In this document: positions 1-7,364 of the stretch, one piece after another
Layout of the letters: the number at the start of each line of letters is the position of its first letter
How positions within the stretch are numbered: the first letter of the stretch is position 1
Source of the DNA: Gammaproteobacteria bacterium
Lineage (GTDB): Bacteria; Pseudomonadota; Gammaproteobacteria; Enterobacterales; GCA-2746155
Direction: 5' to 3'
Assembly (NCBI GenBank): GCA_024206355.1
Contig: JAAGZM010000184.1
Location: 1 to 14,152, forward strand
DNA length: 14,152 nucleotides
Made by a program: the position numbers and the translations under genes
The notes under the pieces: generated by a model
Database searches by the model: none
What the model saw: the letters and a program-made list of their open reading frames with translations, nothing else
Told to the model about the DNA's origin: nothing

Positions 1-129
1 GCGAAAGATGGTGGTCCTGCTATTCCAAGTCATCATTCACCTTTATTCAAAATAACACCTAAACCAGCTGTTATTACGGGTACTCAAGCTACAATACATG
101 CGCTGTTGGAATTAATGCCTTCTAGTTAA
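1..129 (+). CDS. M20-family amidohydrolase, C-terminal fragment (5' end outside window)
   Basis: The first 42 codons, open from the left edge to TAA at 127-129, are the tail of a longer gene. The fragment contains the stretch GGPAIPSHHSPLFKI followed by a short helix (TIHALLELM). This is the usual ending of M20-type amidohydrolases (hippurate, N-acyl-amino-acid or IAA-amino-acid hydrolases), where a His in the HHSPLF segment belongs to the metal centre. The family removes acyl groups from N-acylated amino acids with a two-metal site. The substrate cannot be inferred because the catalytic domain lies outside the window. Its stop is one base away from the stop of the convergent ggt gene, and no terminator fits between them. 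The family call is fairly secure; the specificity is unknown. Confidence 0.8.
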   Translation, partial: AKDGGPAIPSHHSPLFKITPKPAVITGTQATIHALLELMPSS

Positions 130-130
130 A

Positions 131-1861
131 TTAATAACCTGCAACCTGGCCATCTTTACGTGATTCTGAGGCACCATAATAGGTGCCATCTTTATCTATC
201 ATGATGGCCTGATATCCACCATAACCACCTACATCATAGCGAAGTTTATGGCCTCTGTGCATAAGCTCTCTGACAACTTGATAAGGTACGGTAGACTCAA
301 CTTGTAGATAACCTCCATCTGCTAGACTTGTACTCGCAGAGTCAGTTGGTTCTGTTGAACCTCCGTGTTGCCATCGTGCCACATCTCCAGCTTCCTGAAC
401 ATTCATTCCAAAATCGATCATGTTAGTCACGATCTGAACATGACCTTGAGGTTGCATAGCACCACCCATCAAACCAAAGCTCATCCAGGGCTTGCCATCT
501 TTGGTAATAAATGCAGGAATAATAGTATGAAAAGGTCGTTTCCCCGGTTGGTATGCATTGGCATGTTCTCTATCCATTGAAAAAAGCTGCCCTCGATCTT
601 GAAAACCAAATCCAAGTCCCGGTACGACAACACCTGAACCCATTCCGCGATAATTGCTTTGGATCAGAGAAACCATATTACCTTCGGAGTCTGCTGTGGT
701 TAAATAAATGGTGTCACCTTTTTCAAGAATACGGGTTCCTGCCAATACATTACGGGCAGCTTTATTGGTTATTAACTGCTTTCGTTCTGATGCGTATGTC
801 TTAGAGAGTAACTTTTTCAGTGGAATGGTTGCAAAATCTGGATCAATATAAAGTTTGGCACGATCTTCAAAAACCAGTTTTTTTGCCTCAACCATCAGAT
901 GCAAAGTTTCAGTGCTATTGAATCCTAATGATTTTAAATCGTAATGCTCAAGTATATTGAGGATCTGAAGGGCTGCAATACCTTGACCATTTGGTGGTAA
1001 TTCCCAGATGTCATAACCACGGTAATTAACTGATAACGGCTCTACCCATTCAGTTTTATGCAGACTGAAATCTTTTTTACGAAGATATCCGCCTTCACGC
1101 TTCATAAATGTATCAATTTTGTCAGCAATTTCGCCTTTATAAAAAGCATCAGCGCCATCTTCTGAGATAATTTTTAGTGTATTAGCAAGTGCTGGGTTTT
1201 TAAAAATCTGCCCTTTAGTAGGCGCTTTACCATCTATAGTGAAGGTATTGACAAAGTCACCGGGTTGCTTAGAACGACTTGCTACGGATAAATCCCAGTA
1301 GTAAGCGATTAGTTCTGAAAGTGGAAAGCCTTCATTAGCGTATTGAATAGTAGGGGCAAGTATTTGCTTCATCGGCAAACGACCAAATTGTTGATGCATT
1401 GAAAACCATGCATCAACAGTACCTGGTACTGATATGGGAAGCAGACCATAGGATGGAATTTGATCAATATTGAGTAAATCTAGTTGTTTTTTCAACTCAT
1501 CATAGGACAACCCTAGCGGAGAACGTCCACTTCCGTTGACGCCATAGAGTTTTTCTGATTTTGCATCCCATATTATGGCAAATAAATCACCACCTATACC
1601 ATTGCCTGTAGGTTCCATTAAACCTAGAGCTGCGTTAGCGGCAATAGCTGCATCTAAAGCAGAACCACCTTGTTTAAGTATGTCTAGACCGATTTGTGTG
1701 GCTAAGGGTTGCGAGGTTGCTACCATTCCATTGCTGGCAATAACTTCAGAACGACTGGTTCCAACTAAACCCGTAACACGATCAGGTGCTGCAATTATTT
1801 GAAAATGCAGCAAGGCTAAGGTGACGATGAAAAATCGTCTTAGTGTAATTTTTTTCATCAT
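131..1861 (-). CDS. ggt: Gamma-glutamyltransferase precursor (Ntn-hydrolase), secreted
   Basis: A 576-residue gamma-glutamyltransferase, about the usual proenzyme length. The family cleaves and transfers the gamma-glutamyl group of glutathione and related peptides in the periplasm, and matures by self-cleavage into two subunits. Residues 1-25 look like a Sec signal peptide: basic start MMKKITLRRF, a hydrophobic core, then a small-residue site near A24/A25. Near the N-terminus, GNGIGGDLFAI (about 87-97) is the large-subunit signature. Autocleavage would occur before the nucleophile, most likely Thr384 in KGDTIYLTTAD, and GGAMQPQGH (466-474) forms the oxyanion/substrate loop. The form KGDTIYLT with DSEGNMVSLIQSN resembles the group without the canonical E. 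coli-type TTHYS segment, so the true donor may not be glutathione. An AGGCG ribosome site lies about 8 bases before the ATG. fdxA ends only 26 bp upstream, so the two may be co-transcribed. Confidence 0.93.
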   Translation of the reverse strand: MMKKITLRRFFIVTLALLHFQIIAAPDRVTGLVGTSRSEVIASNGMVATSQPLATQIGLDILKQGGSALDAAIAANAALGLMEPTGNGIGGDLFAIIWDAKSEKLYGVNGSGRSPLGLSYDELKKQLDLLNIDQIPSYGLLPISVPGTVDAWFSMHQQFGRLPMKQILAPTIQYANEGFPLSELIAYYWDLSVASRSKQPGDFVNTFTIDGKAPTKGQIFKNPALANTLKIISEDGADAFYKGEIADKIDTFMKREGGYLRKKDFSLHKTEWVEPLSVNYRGYDIWELPPNGQGIAALQILNILEHYDLKSLGFNSTETLHLMVEAKKLVFEDRAKLYIDPDFATIPLKKLLSKTYASERKQLITNKAARNVLAGTRILEKGDTIYLTTADSEGNMVSLIQSNYRGMGSGVVVPGLGFGFQDRGQLFSMDREHANAYQPGKRPFHTIIPAFITKDGKPWMSFGLMGGAMQPQGHVQIVTNMIDFGMNVQEAGDVARWQHGGSTEPTDSASTSLADGGYLQVESTVPYQVVRELMHRGHKLRYDVGGYGGYQAIMIDKDGTYYGASESRKDGQVAGY

Positions 1862-1888
1862 CTTGTGTCGCCTTTTACTGTAGGAGCC

Positions 1889-2212
1889 TTACTTTTTTAG
1901 ATGCTCATATTTGTTCTCAACACCATCCCATTCTTCAGCATCTGCGGGTGGGTCTTGTTGCTCTGTAATATTAGGCCAAGTTTCTGCAAGCTCTTCATTC
2001 AGTGCAATGAAGTGTTCCATACCTTTAGGTACATCATCTTCTTCGAAGATTGCTTCAGCAGGGCATTCTGGCTCACAAAGAGCACAGTCAATACACTCAT
2101 CAGGGTGAATAACTAAAAAGTTAGGGCCTTCATAAAAGCAGTCAACAGGACATACTTCTACACAATCAGTATATTTGCATTTAATGCAGTTATCAGTGAC
2201 AACAAATGTCAT
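1889..2212 (-). CDS. fdxA: 7Fe ferredoxin FdxA ([3Fe-4S][4Fe-4S])
   Basis: A 107-residue seven-iron ferredoxin, a cytoplasmic low-potential electron carrier. All ligands of the Azotobacter ferredoxin I type are present. Cys9, Cys17 and Cys50 should hold the 3Fe cluster; Cys21, Cys40, Cys43 and Cys46 the 4Fe cluster. The free Cys25 that sits near the clusters in the family is also kept. The acidic C-terminal half (about 56-107, with WPNITE and DAEEWDG) is the extension typical of this group and separates it from short 2[4Fe-4S] ferredoxins. The start is supported by a strong AGGAG seven bases before the ATG. It lies 86 bp after mutS and 26 bp before ggt. fdxA next to mutS is a known arrangement in gammaproteobacteria; the redox partner is not known from this context. 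Confidence 0.97.
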   Translation of the reverse strand: MTFVVTDNCIKCKYTDCVEVCPVDCFYEGPNFLVIHPDECIDCALCEPECPAEAIFEEDDVPKGMEHFIALNEELAETWPNITEQQDPPADAEEWDGVENKYEHLKK

Positions 2213-2224
2213 TTTCTTTCTCCT

Positions 2225-2261
2225 GCAGTATCAATTACTAAAATTAATAATTTCATACTGC
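2225..2261. repeat. Dyad symmetry over the fdxA promoter and leader
   Basis: GCAGTAT (2225-2231) and ATACTGC (2255-2261) are perfect 7-bp inverted arms. Inside them, AATTA (2233-2237) and TAATT form a second, offset pair. Arm centres are 30 bp apart, near three helical turns. One arm falls between the candidate -35 and -10 boxes of fdxA, and the other abuts the AGGAG ribosome site. It could be an operator or an RNA hairpin in the leader. No T-run follows in the fdxA direction, so it is not a standard terminator for mutS. Confidence 0.5.
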
Positions 2262-2272
2262 TTAATTGTTAA
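2244..2272 (-). promoter_or_regulatory. Candidate sigma70 promoter for fdxA
   Basis: On the - strand, TTAACA (2272-2267, five of six matches to TTGACA) is followed after 17 bp by TATTAA (2249-2244, four of six matches to TATAAT). Transcription would begin near 2237, giving a leader of about 25 bases with the AGGAG site. The -10 is imperfect, in a very AT-rich stretch, so chance matches are possible. Confidence 0.4.
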
Positions 2273-2298
2273 TAAAAAATAAGTAATAAAATAAATAA

Positions 2299-4875
2299 TC
2301 AATCTAAATGTGATTTAAGTGAATACAAAAACTCTAATGCCTGCCTTGCAGTCATTGTGTCAGGGTCAATTTGATTTATTGCATCACTAAAAAAAGTTTC
2401 AGTTTTAACAACAGATTTTGTACTTTTATGTTCGGTTTCCACTGCTGCATTTTCATTCTCTGAATGATACCTTTTCTGCTCAAGAGTTTCGAGCTTGTTT
2501 AAGGCTTTTTTGATTACTGATTGAGGTAAACCTGCAAGACCAGCAACTTGGATACCAAAACTTTTATCAGCAGGGCCTGAACTAATATGGTGTAGGAAGA
2601 CTAGCTCGTCGCCATATTCTTCAGCATCAAAGTGTAAATTTGTGATTCCATGTGTTTGTTCTTCTAGTAACGTTAGCTCAAAATAATGTGTCGCAAACAG
2701 ACAAAGGCTTTTATTTTGTGTTGCAAGAGCATCGGCACATGCCCAAGCTAAAGCCATACCATCAAAGGTAGAAGTTCCTCGGCCTATCTCATCAATAATG
2801 ACCAAACTTGTTTCATTAGCCTGATGTAAGATTGTTGCGGCTTCACTCATTTCAACCATAAAGGTTGAGCGTCCTGAGGCAATATCGTCACTTGCTCCAA
2901 TTCGAGTAAAAATACGTTCGATAGGGCCAAATAGACCTTTAGATGCTGGAATAGGGCAACCACAATGTGCCATCAATGTTAATAAGGCTGTCTGCCTCAT
3001 ATAGGTTGATTTACCGCCCATATTGGGACCTGTGATGATTTGTAAATGTTCAGTACTGTTCAATAAGGTTGAATTTGGTACAAAATCATTGTCGATACTT
3101 TGTTCAACAACAGGGTGTCTACCATCTAAAATATCAATACAGGTTTTCGTTGTGAACTCAGGTCTTACAACAGAATTCTCATCACTATATTGGGCAAAGC
3201 CAGTAAGTACATCTAGTCTTGCTAAGGTGATTGCCAAAGTTTGTAACTTATTAATTTGCAACTGTATGGCAAGCAGAAGCTCATCATAAAGCTGTTTTTC
3301 TAAATAGAGAGCATCTGAGGAACTGGCAAGAATTTTTGTCTCATATTGCTTTAATTCAGGAATAATAAAGCGTTCAACATTTTTCAGTGTTTGACGGCGA
3401 TTATAATGCAGTGGTACCTGATCAGATTCACGTCGACTGACTTCAATATAATAACCGTGTACTCGGTTGTAGCCAACCTTCAATGTACTAAACCCAGTAC
3501 TTTCGCGCTCTGCAATTTCTAAAGTATTGAGGTACTCAGAAGATTGGTTAGTTAGTTGTCTATATTCATCCAATTGAGAATTGTAACCACTAGCGATAAC
3601 CCCACCATCTCTGATAAGTAATGGTGGACTTTCAATAATTGAGCATTCGAGTAATTCTCGTAAATCAGAAAATAAATGAATCCTATCCGCTAGTAAATTT
3701 CCTGCGGAGCTATTCATTGCTTTCAATGAGTGGATAAGTTCTGGAAGTGTTAAAAGCGTATCTCTCAGACGGCTTAGATCACGAGGGCGAGCTGTTAGTA
3801 AAGCAATGCGCGCTAGAATACGTTCAATGTCACTAATTTTTTTCAAATGCATACAAATATTGAGATATTCCATATTGTCAGCCAATGCTTCGGTAGCATC
3901 AAGACGCTGTTTTATACGCGCTGTATCAGTGAGAGGCTGGCTCAACCAACGCTTTAATAAACGAGCTCCCATTGCTGTCTGGCAATGGTTGAGTACGGAG
4001 AAAAGCGTATATTCTTCTCCACCACGTAAATTAAGATTGATTTCAAGGTTACGACGACTGGCAGCATCAAGAACTATTGTTTGTTTGATATGCTCTCTTT
4101 TTAAGGTTTTTACATGCGGGAGAGCTGTTCGCTGTGTGAGCTTTAAGTATTGGATGATTGCACCGGCGGCCTGATGTATCAGTGGTTGATCATCACATTC
4201 AGTTGCGTGAAGATTTAGGCTTGCAAACTGTTTGCAAAGGCTACGATAACCAGTTTCTGCATCAAATTCCCAATCTGGTCTAATCGATGTTTTAAATGCA
4301 TTATCGGTGAGATGTTCAATATTCATTTCAGCACAGAGTATTTCAGTAGCCTGTAGTCGTTCTAAATCAGTCATCAAGGATTCGGTGTCTTGGTGCATTG
4401 CAACGCTGAAATCACCGCAGCTTAGATTGATCCATGCTAAAGCCCAATTACCTTGTTTGTTACGGCTTACTGCTGCTAGTAAGTTGTCTGAATAGTTATC
4501 AAGTAATGCCTCATCAGTCACAGTTCCTGGGGTAAGAATGCGAGCTATTTGCCTTTCTACTGGACCTTTACTAGTTGCAGGGTCACCGATTTGTTCACAA
4601 ATTGCGACGCTGTGACCCTGTCTTACTAATCGAGCAAGATATTGTTCGGCTGCATGATGAGGTACACCACACATGGGAATTGGCTTACCGTTTGTTTTGC
4701 CTCTATGGGTGAGAGATATATCAAGATAGCCTGATACTTTAACTGCATCATCAAAGAACATTTCATAAAAATCGCCCATTCGATAGAAAAGCAATAAATC
4801 TGGATTTTCTGATTTAATGGTTAAATATTGCTGCATCATAGGGGTGTGACTTGCAAAATTTGAACTTGGTATCAT
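2299..4875 (-). CDS. mutS: DNA mismatch repair ATPase MutS
   Basis: An 858-residue MutS, full family length. It binds mismatches and small loops and recruits MutL. The mismatch-reading Phe-X-Glu motif is intact (Phe36, Glu38 in RMGDFYEMF). Connector, lever and clamp regions fill about 120-560. The ATPase has Walker A GPNMGGKST (616-624), Walker B with Asp695-Glu696 in LVIIDEIGRGTSTFDG, and the FATHYFEL segment with His730. After a low-complexity charged linker (about 800-825) comes the C-terminal oligomerisation helix pair DPDTMTARQALEFLYSLK, as in enterobacterial MutS. The start is supported by alignment of the NFASHTPMMQQY beginning with the family; the ribosome site is weak (AAAAGA). The synthase III gene ends 10 bp upstream, suggesting co-transcription and perhaps translational coupling. 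fdxA follows downstream. Confidence 0.98.
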   Translation of the reverse strand: MIPSSNFASHTPMMQQYLTIKSENPDLLLFYRMGDFYEMFFDDAVKVSGYLDISLTHRGKTNGKPIPMCGVPHHAAEQYLARLVRQGHSVAICEQIGDPATSKGPVERQIARILTPGTVTDEALLDNYSDNLLAAVSRNKQGNWALAWINLSCGDFSVAMHQDTESLMTDLERLQATEILCAEMNIEHLTDNAFKTSIRPDWEFDAETGYRSLCKQFASLNLHATECDDQPLIHQAAGAIIQYLKLTQRTALPHVKTLKREHIKQTIVLDAASRRNLEINLNLRGGEEYTLFSVLNHCQTAMGARLLKRWLSQPLTDTARIKQRLDATEALADNMEYLNICMHLKKISDIERILARIALLTARPRDLSRLRDTLLTLPELIHSLKAMNSSAGNLLADRIHLFSDLRELLECSIIESPPLLIRDGGVIASGYNSQLDEYRQLTNQSSEYLNTLEIAERESTGFSTLKVGYNRVHGYYIEVSRRESDQVPLHYNRRQTLKNVERFIIPELKQYETKILASSSDALYLEKQLYDELLLAIQLQINKLQTLAITLARLDVLTGFAQYSDENSVVRPEFTTKTCIDILDGRHPVVEQSIDNDFVPNSTLLNSTEHLQIITGPNMGGKSTYMRQTALLTLMAHCGCPIPASKGLFGPIERIFTRIGASDDIASGRSTFMVEMSEAATILHQANETSLVIIDEIGRGTSTFDGMALAWACADALATQNKSLCLFATHYFELTLLEEQTHGITNLHFDAEEYGDELVFLHHISSGPADKSFGIQVAGLAGLPQSVIKKALNKLETLEQKRYHSENENAAVETEHKSTKSVVKTETFFSDAINQIDPDTMTARQALEFLYSLKSHLD

Positions 4876-4885
4876 AGTATTCTTT

Positions 4886-5947
4886 TTAGTGCTTTAACAA
4901 CTGCTGAATTATTTCAAGACCTGTTTTATCCGATGCAGGCACTTCAATGTCTATTTCTGATAATCCTGTACAACGATCACCCCAGAGAATTAAGTGAGAG
5001 CTCCAAGTCAAACCGCCACCAAATGCCGGTATTAAAACTTTACTTCCCGGTTTAACTCTACCTTCTTCAATAGCTTCAACGAGCGCTACAAGTGCCGTTG
5101 CAGCAGACATATTACCGTATTTATGGATGTTAATAAAAACTTTGTCACTGTCGAGATTTAAACGTTTTCCGAGTGTTTTAATGATCCGTAAATTAGCCTG
5201 ATGAGGCACTACTAAATCAATATCTTCGTTTGTTAAGCCTGATTTCTCTAATGTAGAGAGACAGCCTTTAGTCATTCCTTCTACGGCACGTTTGAAAATA
5301 TCTTGCCCATGAAAATCCCAATTAATATCACATAAAGTTCTTTTCGGATCACGATACTTAGCTCCCCAACCTTCTATTGATAATATTTCTCGAGACTCAC
5401 CAAAGCAGCCCAGTGATTCAGTGATTACTCCTGTTTCATTTTCATCAGGCTCTAGATAAAGTGCTGCAGCACCATCACCAAATAGAACAGCAACATCACG
5501 ATTGGTCCAGTCCATCAAAGGTGAAATGACTTCGGCACCAATAATCAGAGCACTATTGACTACTCCGCTGCGGATCATCGCTGTGGCTGCAGTTAAACTA
5601 TACATGCCGCTAGTACAGGCTGTATTTAAATCCATGCATGCCGCATTTGTAGCGCCTAGTAGTCGCTGGACATTCGAGGCCGCATTTGGACAGAGCTCAT
5701 CAAAAGTACAACTACCAAATACAATTAAATCAACATCATCAGCTGTTTTCCCAGCACAAGCGAGAGCTTTAGCGCAGGCTACATATGCTAATTCACTGAC
5801 AGATACATTGGATATACGTCTTTCTTTCATTCCCGTACGAGATGTAATCCACTGATCGTCAGTGTCGAGAAAAGTTGCCAGATCATCATTTGTAAGTACC
5901 GCTGGTGGTAGTGCTTTTCCCCAACCGGTGATATTTGCGTAATTCAT
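4886..5947 (-). CDS. FabH-like beta-ketoacyl-ACP synthase III family protein
   Basis: A thiolase-fold condensing enzyme of the synthase III (FabH-like) group, normally joining an acyl-CoA primer to malonyl-ACP. The Cys-His-Asn triad is present: Cys111 in NTACTSG, His249 in PHQAN and Asn279 in YGNMSAAT (353-residue numbering). The last motif has Met where FabH usually has Thr. After the normal FabH end near GGGLTW there is an extra tail of roughly 40 residues (LILWGDRC onward), a feature of longer FabH-like paralogues. I chose ATG at 5947 over an in-frame TTG at 5959 because GGGA lies six bases upstream and the family start is near MNYANITGWG. It lies between a 142-bp inverted-repeat element (upstream) and mutS, and has no fatty-acid synthesis neighbours, so it may be an accessory enzyme rather than the housekeeping FabH. 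Substrate unknown. Confidence 0.88.
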   Translation of the reverse strand: MNYANITGWGKALPPAVLTNDDLATFLDTDDQWITSRTGMKERRISNVSVSELAYVACAKALACAGKTADDVDLIVFGSCTFDELCPNAASNVQRLLGATNAACMDLNTACTSGMYSLTAATAMIRSGVVNSALIIGAEVISPLMDWTNRDVAVLFGDGAAALYLEPDENETGVITESLGCFGESREILSIEGWGAKYRDPKRTLCDINWDFHGQDIFKRAVEGMTKGCLSTLEKSGLTNEDIDLVVPHQANLRIIKTLGKRLNLDSDKVFINIHKYGNMSAATALVALVEAIEEGRVKPGSKVLIPAFGGGLTWSSHLILWGDRCTGLSEIDIEVPASDKTGLEIIQQLLKH

Positions 5948-5978
5948 AGTGTGTCCCAATTGTTTATTTCTTTAGTAG

Positions 5979-6120
5979 TATACCCATTATCATTCAAAGT
6001 GCATGCTTCAGCTAGACTAGAAGCTATCATATTCAAGGCATAAAAGTGTAGTATTAGTCATTCTAATTTAAACTTCCTAGATGAACACTAAGGCATGCAC
6101 CTTGAATGAGAATGGGTATA
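5979..6120. repeat. 142-bp quasi-palindromic element with 30-bp terminal inverted repeats (MITE-like)
   Basis: The left end (5979-6008) starts TATACCCATT and contains CATTCAAAGTGCATGC. The right end (6090-6120) is its reverse complement with one extra base and two mismatches. The outermost 10 bp (TATACCCATT / AATGGGTATA) match perfectly. Inner segments CTAGAAG (6018-6024) and CTTCCTAG (6073-6080) continue the symmetry imperfectly. The centre repeats the TIR word ATTCAAGG (6031-6038). Both ends carry TA at the border, which would fit a TA target duplication of the IS630/mariner type. There is no open reading frame inside. It fills nearly the whole gap between the MBL gene and the synthase III gene. 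An origin as a non-autonomous mobile element is inference; a long RNA hairpin is the other reading. Confidence 0.7.
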
Positions 6121-6135
6121 TAATCAGCTTTATTA

Positions 6136-7194
6136 TTAAGATCTTTTAGATAATAAAACAGCTAGTTCAGCTTGATCACTGAACATTTTTAATTGTTTAA
6201 CAATACTTGGCTTGCTGGGTGGAGCATTTGACCAATGTCTATAAAGTGTTGTAGCAGATGTTAATATACGCTCTGCAGCATCCCATTGTAAAAATCCTTG
6301 CGCTTTAAATTCATTACTGAGCGCTATTGTATTAGCTGCCTCTACAGGATTTGCACCAAGAATAAATTGTTTGTTTAGGTGATGCCCAACATATTGCCAA
6401 TAATCAATTAATCTTTGAACACCTGCTATATCAGTAAAGTATCCATGACCAGGAACAATGACTTTAGGTTTTAGCTCAATAATTTTTTTCAGTGCATTAA
6501 TCCAATTGTCAGGTGTTCCAGCCCAAAGAACTGGGGTTCCTTGAATAAAGAGAATGTCACCTGAAAATAAAATTTCATCTTTTGGTAGATAGACTAACGT
6601 ATCACCTTCGGTATGCGCTGTTTCCATTTCAAAAAGAACTACCTCATGATCATCACATTGAATAATGAGTTCTTTGTCGAATGTTGTTGTAGCAGGAGTA
6701 ATTTTTACATCTTTATAATTATAGGGCCCTAACATATGGTTAAACCACTGACCAAAGTGCTTACATCTAGGAATAGGAATATGTTGAGCAACAACGGATG
6801 TCTTTTTAATAAGTTGCAGCATTTCAGGTTTAACATGATACATACCTTGCTGTGTCGCTGTTGATGCGATGATTTCTTGTTCAGTAAATAACTGATTTCC
6901 CCAACAATGGTCACCATCACCATGTGTATTAATAACTGTAGTAATGGGTTTCGATTCGATGACAGGTTTTATTCTATCTAATAGAGTATTGGTAAGTTTA
7001 ATATCCCAAGCAGTATCAACGAGTATAGATTTAGTTCGTCCGGTGATTAGTCCGTGGTTACTTTCACCCCAGGAACCGTTCGGAATCATCCAAGAATAAA
7101 TATCATCCGCAAGTTTATAAAGTCCTTCGGTAAAGACGGGAACTGCGCCTGTTCTGGTTCTATTGTTTTGTATTGGTATTACACATTTAGTCAT
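6136..7194 (-). CDS. Metallo-beta-lactamase-fold metal-dependent hydrolase
   Basis: A 352-residue protein with a complete MBL-fold metal site. The first ligand motif is THGDGDHCWGN with His91, Asp93, Asp95 and His96: it has HxDxDH rather than the classical HxHxDH. Further ligands are His194 (TAHTEGD), Asp213 (FSGDIL) and His250 (VPGHG). The N-terminal beta sheet (GLYKLADDIYSWMIP, NHGLI, SILVDTAWD) is also typical. About 100 residues follow the last ligand, mostly helical, and I do not recognise them as a named domain. The segment 116-165 between the metal motifs is long. The open frame continues up to a TTG at 7230, but that codon falls at the predicted transcription start. ATG at 7194 is therefore preferred, although no clear ribosome site precedes it. 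No signal peptide is evident. It is divergent from pncC. Substrate unknown; thioesterase, lactonase and glyoxalase-like roles are all possible. Confidence 0.85.
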   Translation of the reverse strand: MTKCVIPIQNNRTRTGAVPVFTEGLYKLADDIYSWMIPNGSWGESNHGLITGRTKSILVDTAWDIKLTNTLLDRIKPVIESKPITTVINTHGDGDHCWGNQLFTEQEIIASTATQQGMYHVKPEMLQLIKKTSVVAQHIPIPRCKHFGQWFNHMLGPYNYKDVKITPATTTFDKELIIQCDDHEVVLFEMETAHTEGDTLVYLPKDEILFSGDILFIQGTPVLWAGTPDNWINALKKIIELKPKVIVPGHGYFTDIAGVQRLIDYWQYVGHHLNKQFILGANPVEAANTIALSNEFKAQGFLQWDAAERILTSATTLYRHWSNAPPSKPSIVKQLKMFSDQAELAVLLSKRS

Positions 7195-7234
7195 AAACTG
7201 CGGGCTTATTCTTATATTTATTATTAGCAAAAGT

Positions 7235-7264
7235 ATTATCGGTAGAAAGTGTTCTCGGCTGTAA
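7235..7264 (-). promoter_or_regulatory. Candidate promoter for the MBL-fold gene
   Basis: On the - strand TTACAG (7264-7259) and GATAAT (7240-7235) are 18 bp apart, an acceptable sigma70 geometry. Transcription would begin near 7228, overlapping the alternative TTG start at 7230 and leaving about 35 bases before the ATG at 7194. The -35 match is only partial. Confidence 0.35.
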
Positions 7265-7304
7265 GTTTCTTTTTACTAAGATATTAATTTACTGAGTTAT
7301 TAAT

Positions 7305-7310
7305 TATAAT
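7305..7310 (+). promoter_or_regulatory. Candidate -10 box for pncC
   Basis: A perfect TATAAT sits at 7305-7310. The hexamer 17 bp upstream (TATTAA, 7282-7287) is a poor -35. Initiation near 7317 would make the GTG at 7311 unusable as a start and leaves a leader of about 48 bases before the ATG at 7365. Confidence 0.4.
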
Positions 7311-7364
7311 GTGTCCTCCAATTACAATATTTTAGCACAGCTTACGGCAATTAAAGAAGAAATT

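Noticed and set aside
365..804. Two overlapping + strand open frames inside ggt
   Set aside because: They are antisense to a well-supported gamma-glutamyltransferase gene, have no family signature, and carry atypical composition.
3806..4174. 122-codon + strand frame within mutS
   Set aside because: It is opposite the conserved MutS core, is rich in Arg, Ser and Cys as shadow frames are, and has no ribosome site.
5502..5855. 117-codon + strand frame within the synthase III gene
   Set aside because: Antisense to the region encoding the catalytic Cys; no recognisable protein.
7311..7364. Longer pncC product starting at GTG 7311
   Set aside because: The codon directly follows a TATAAT, has no ribosome site, and the extra 18 residues do not match the family N-terminus.
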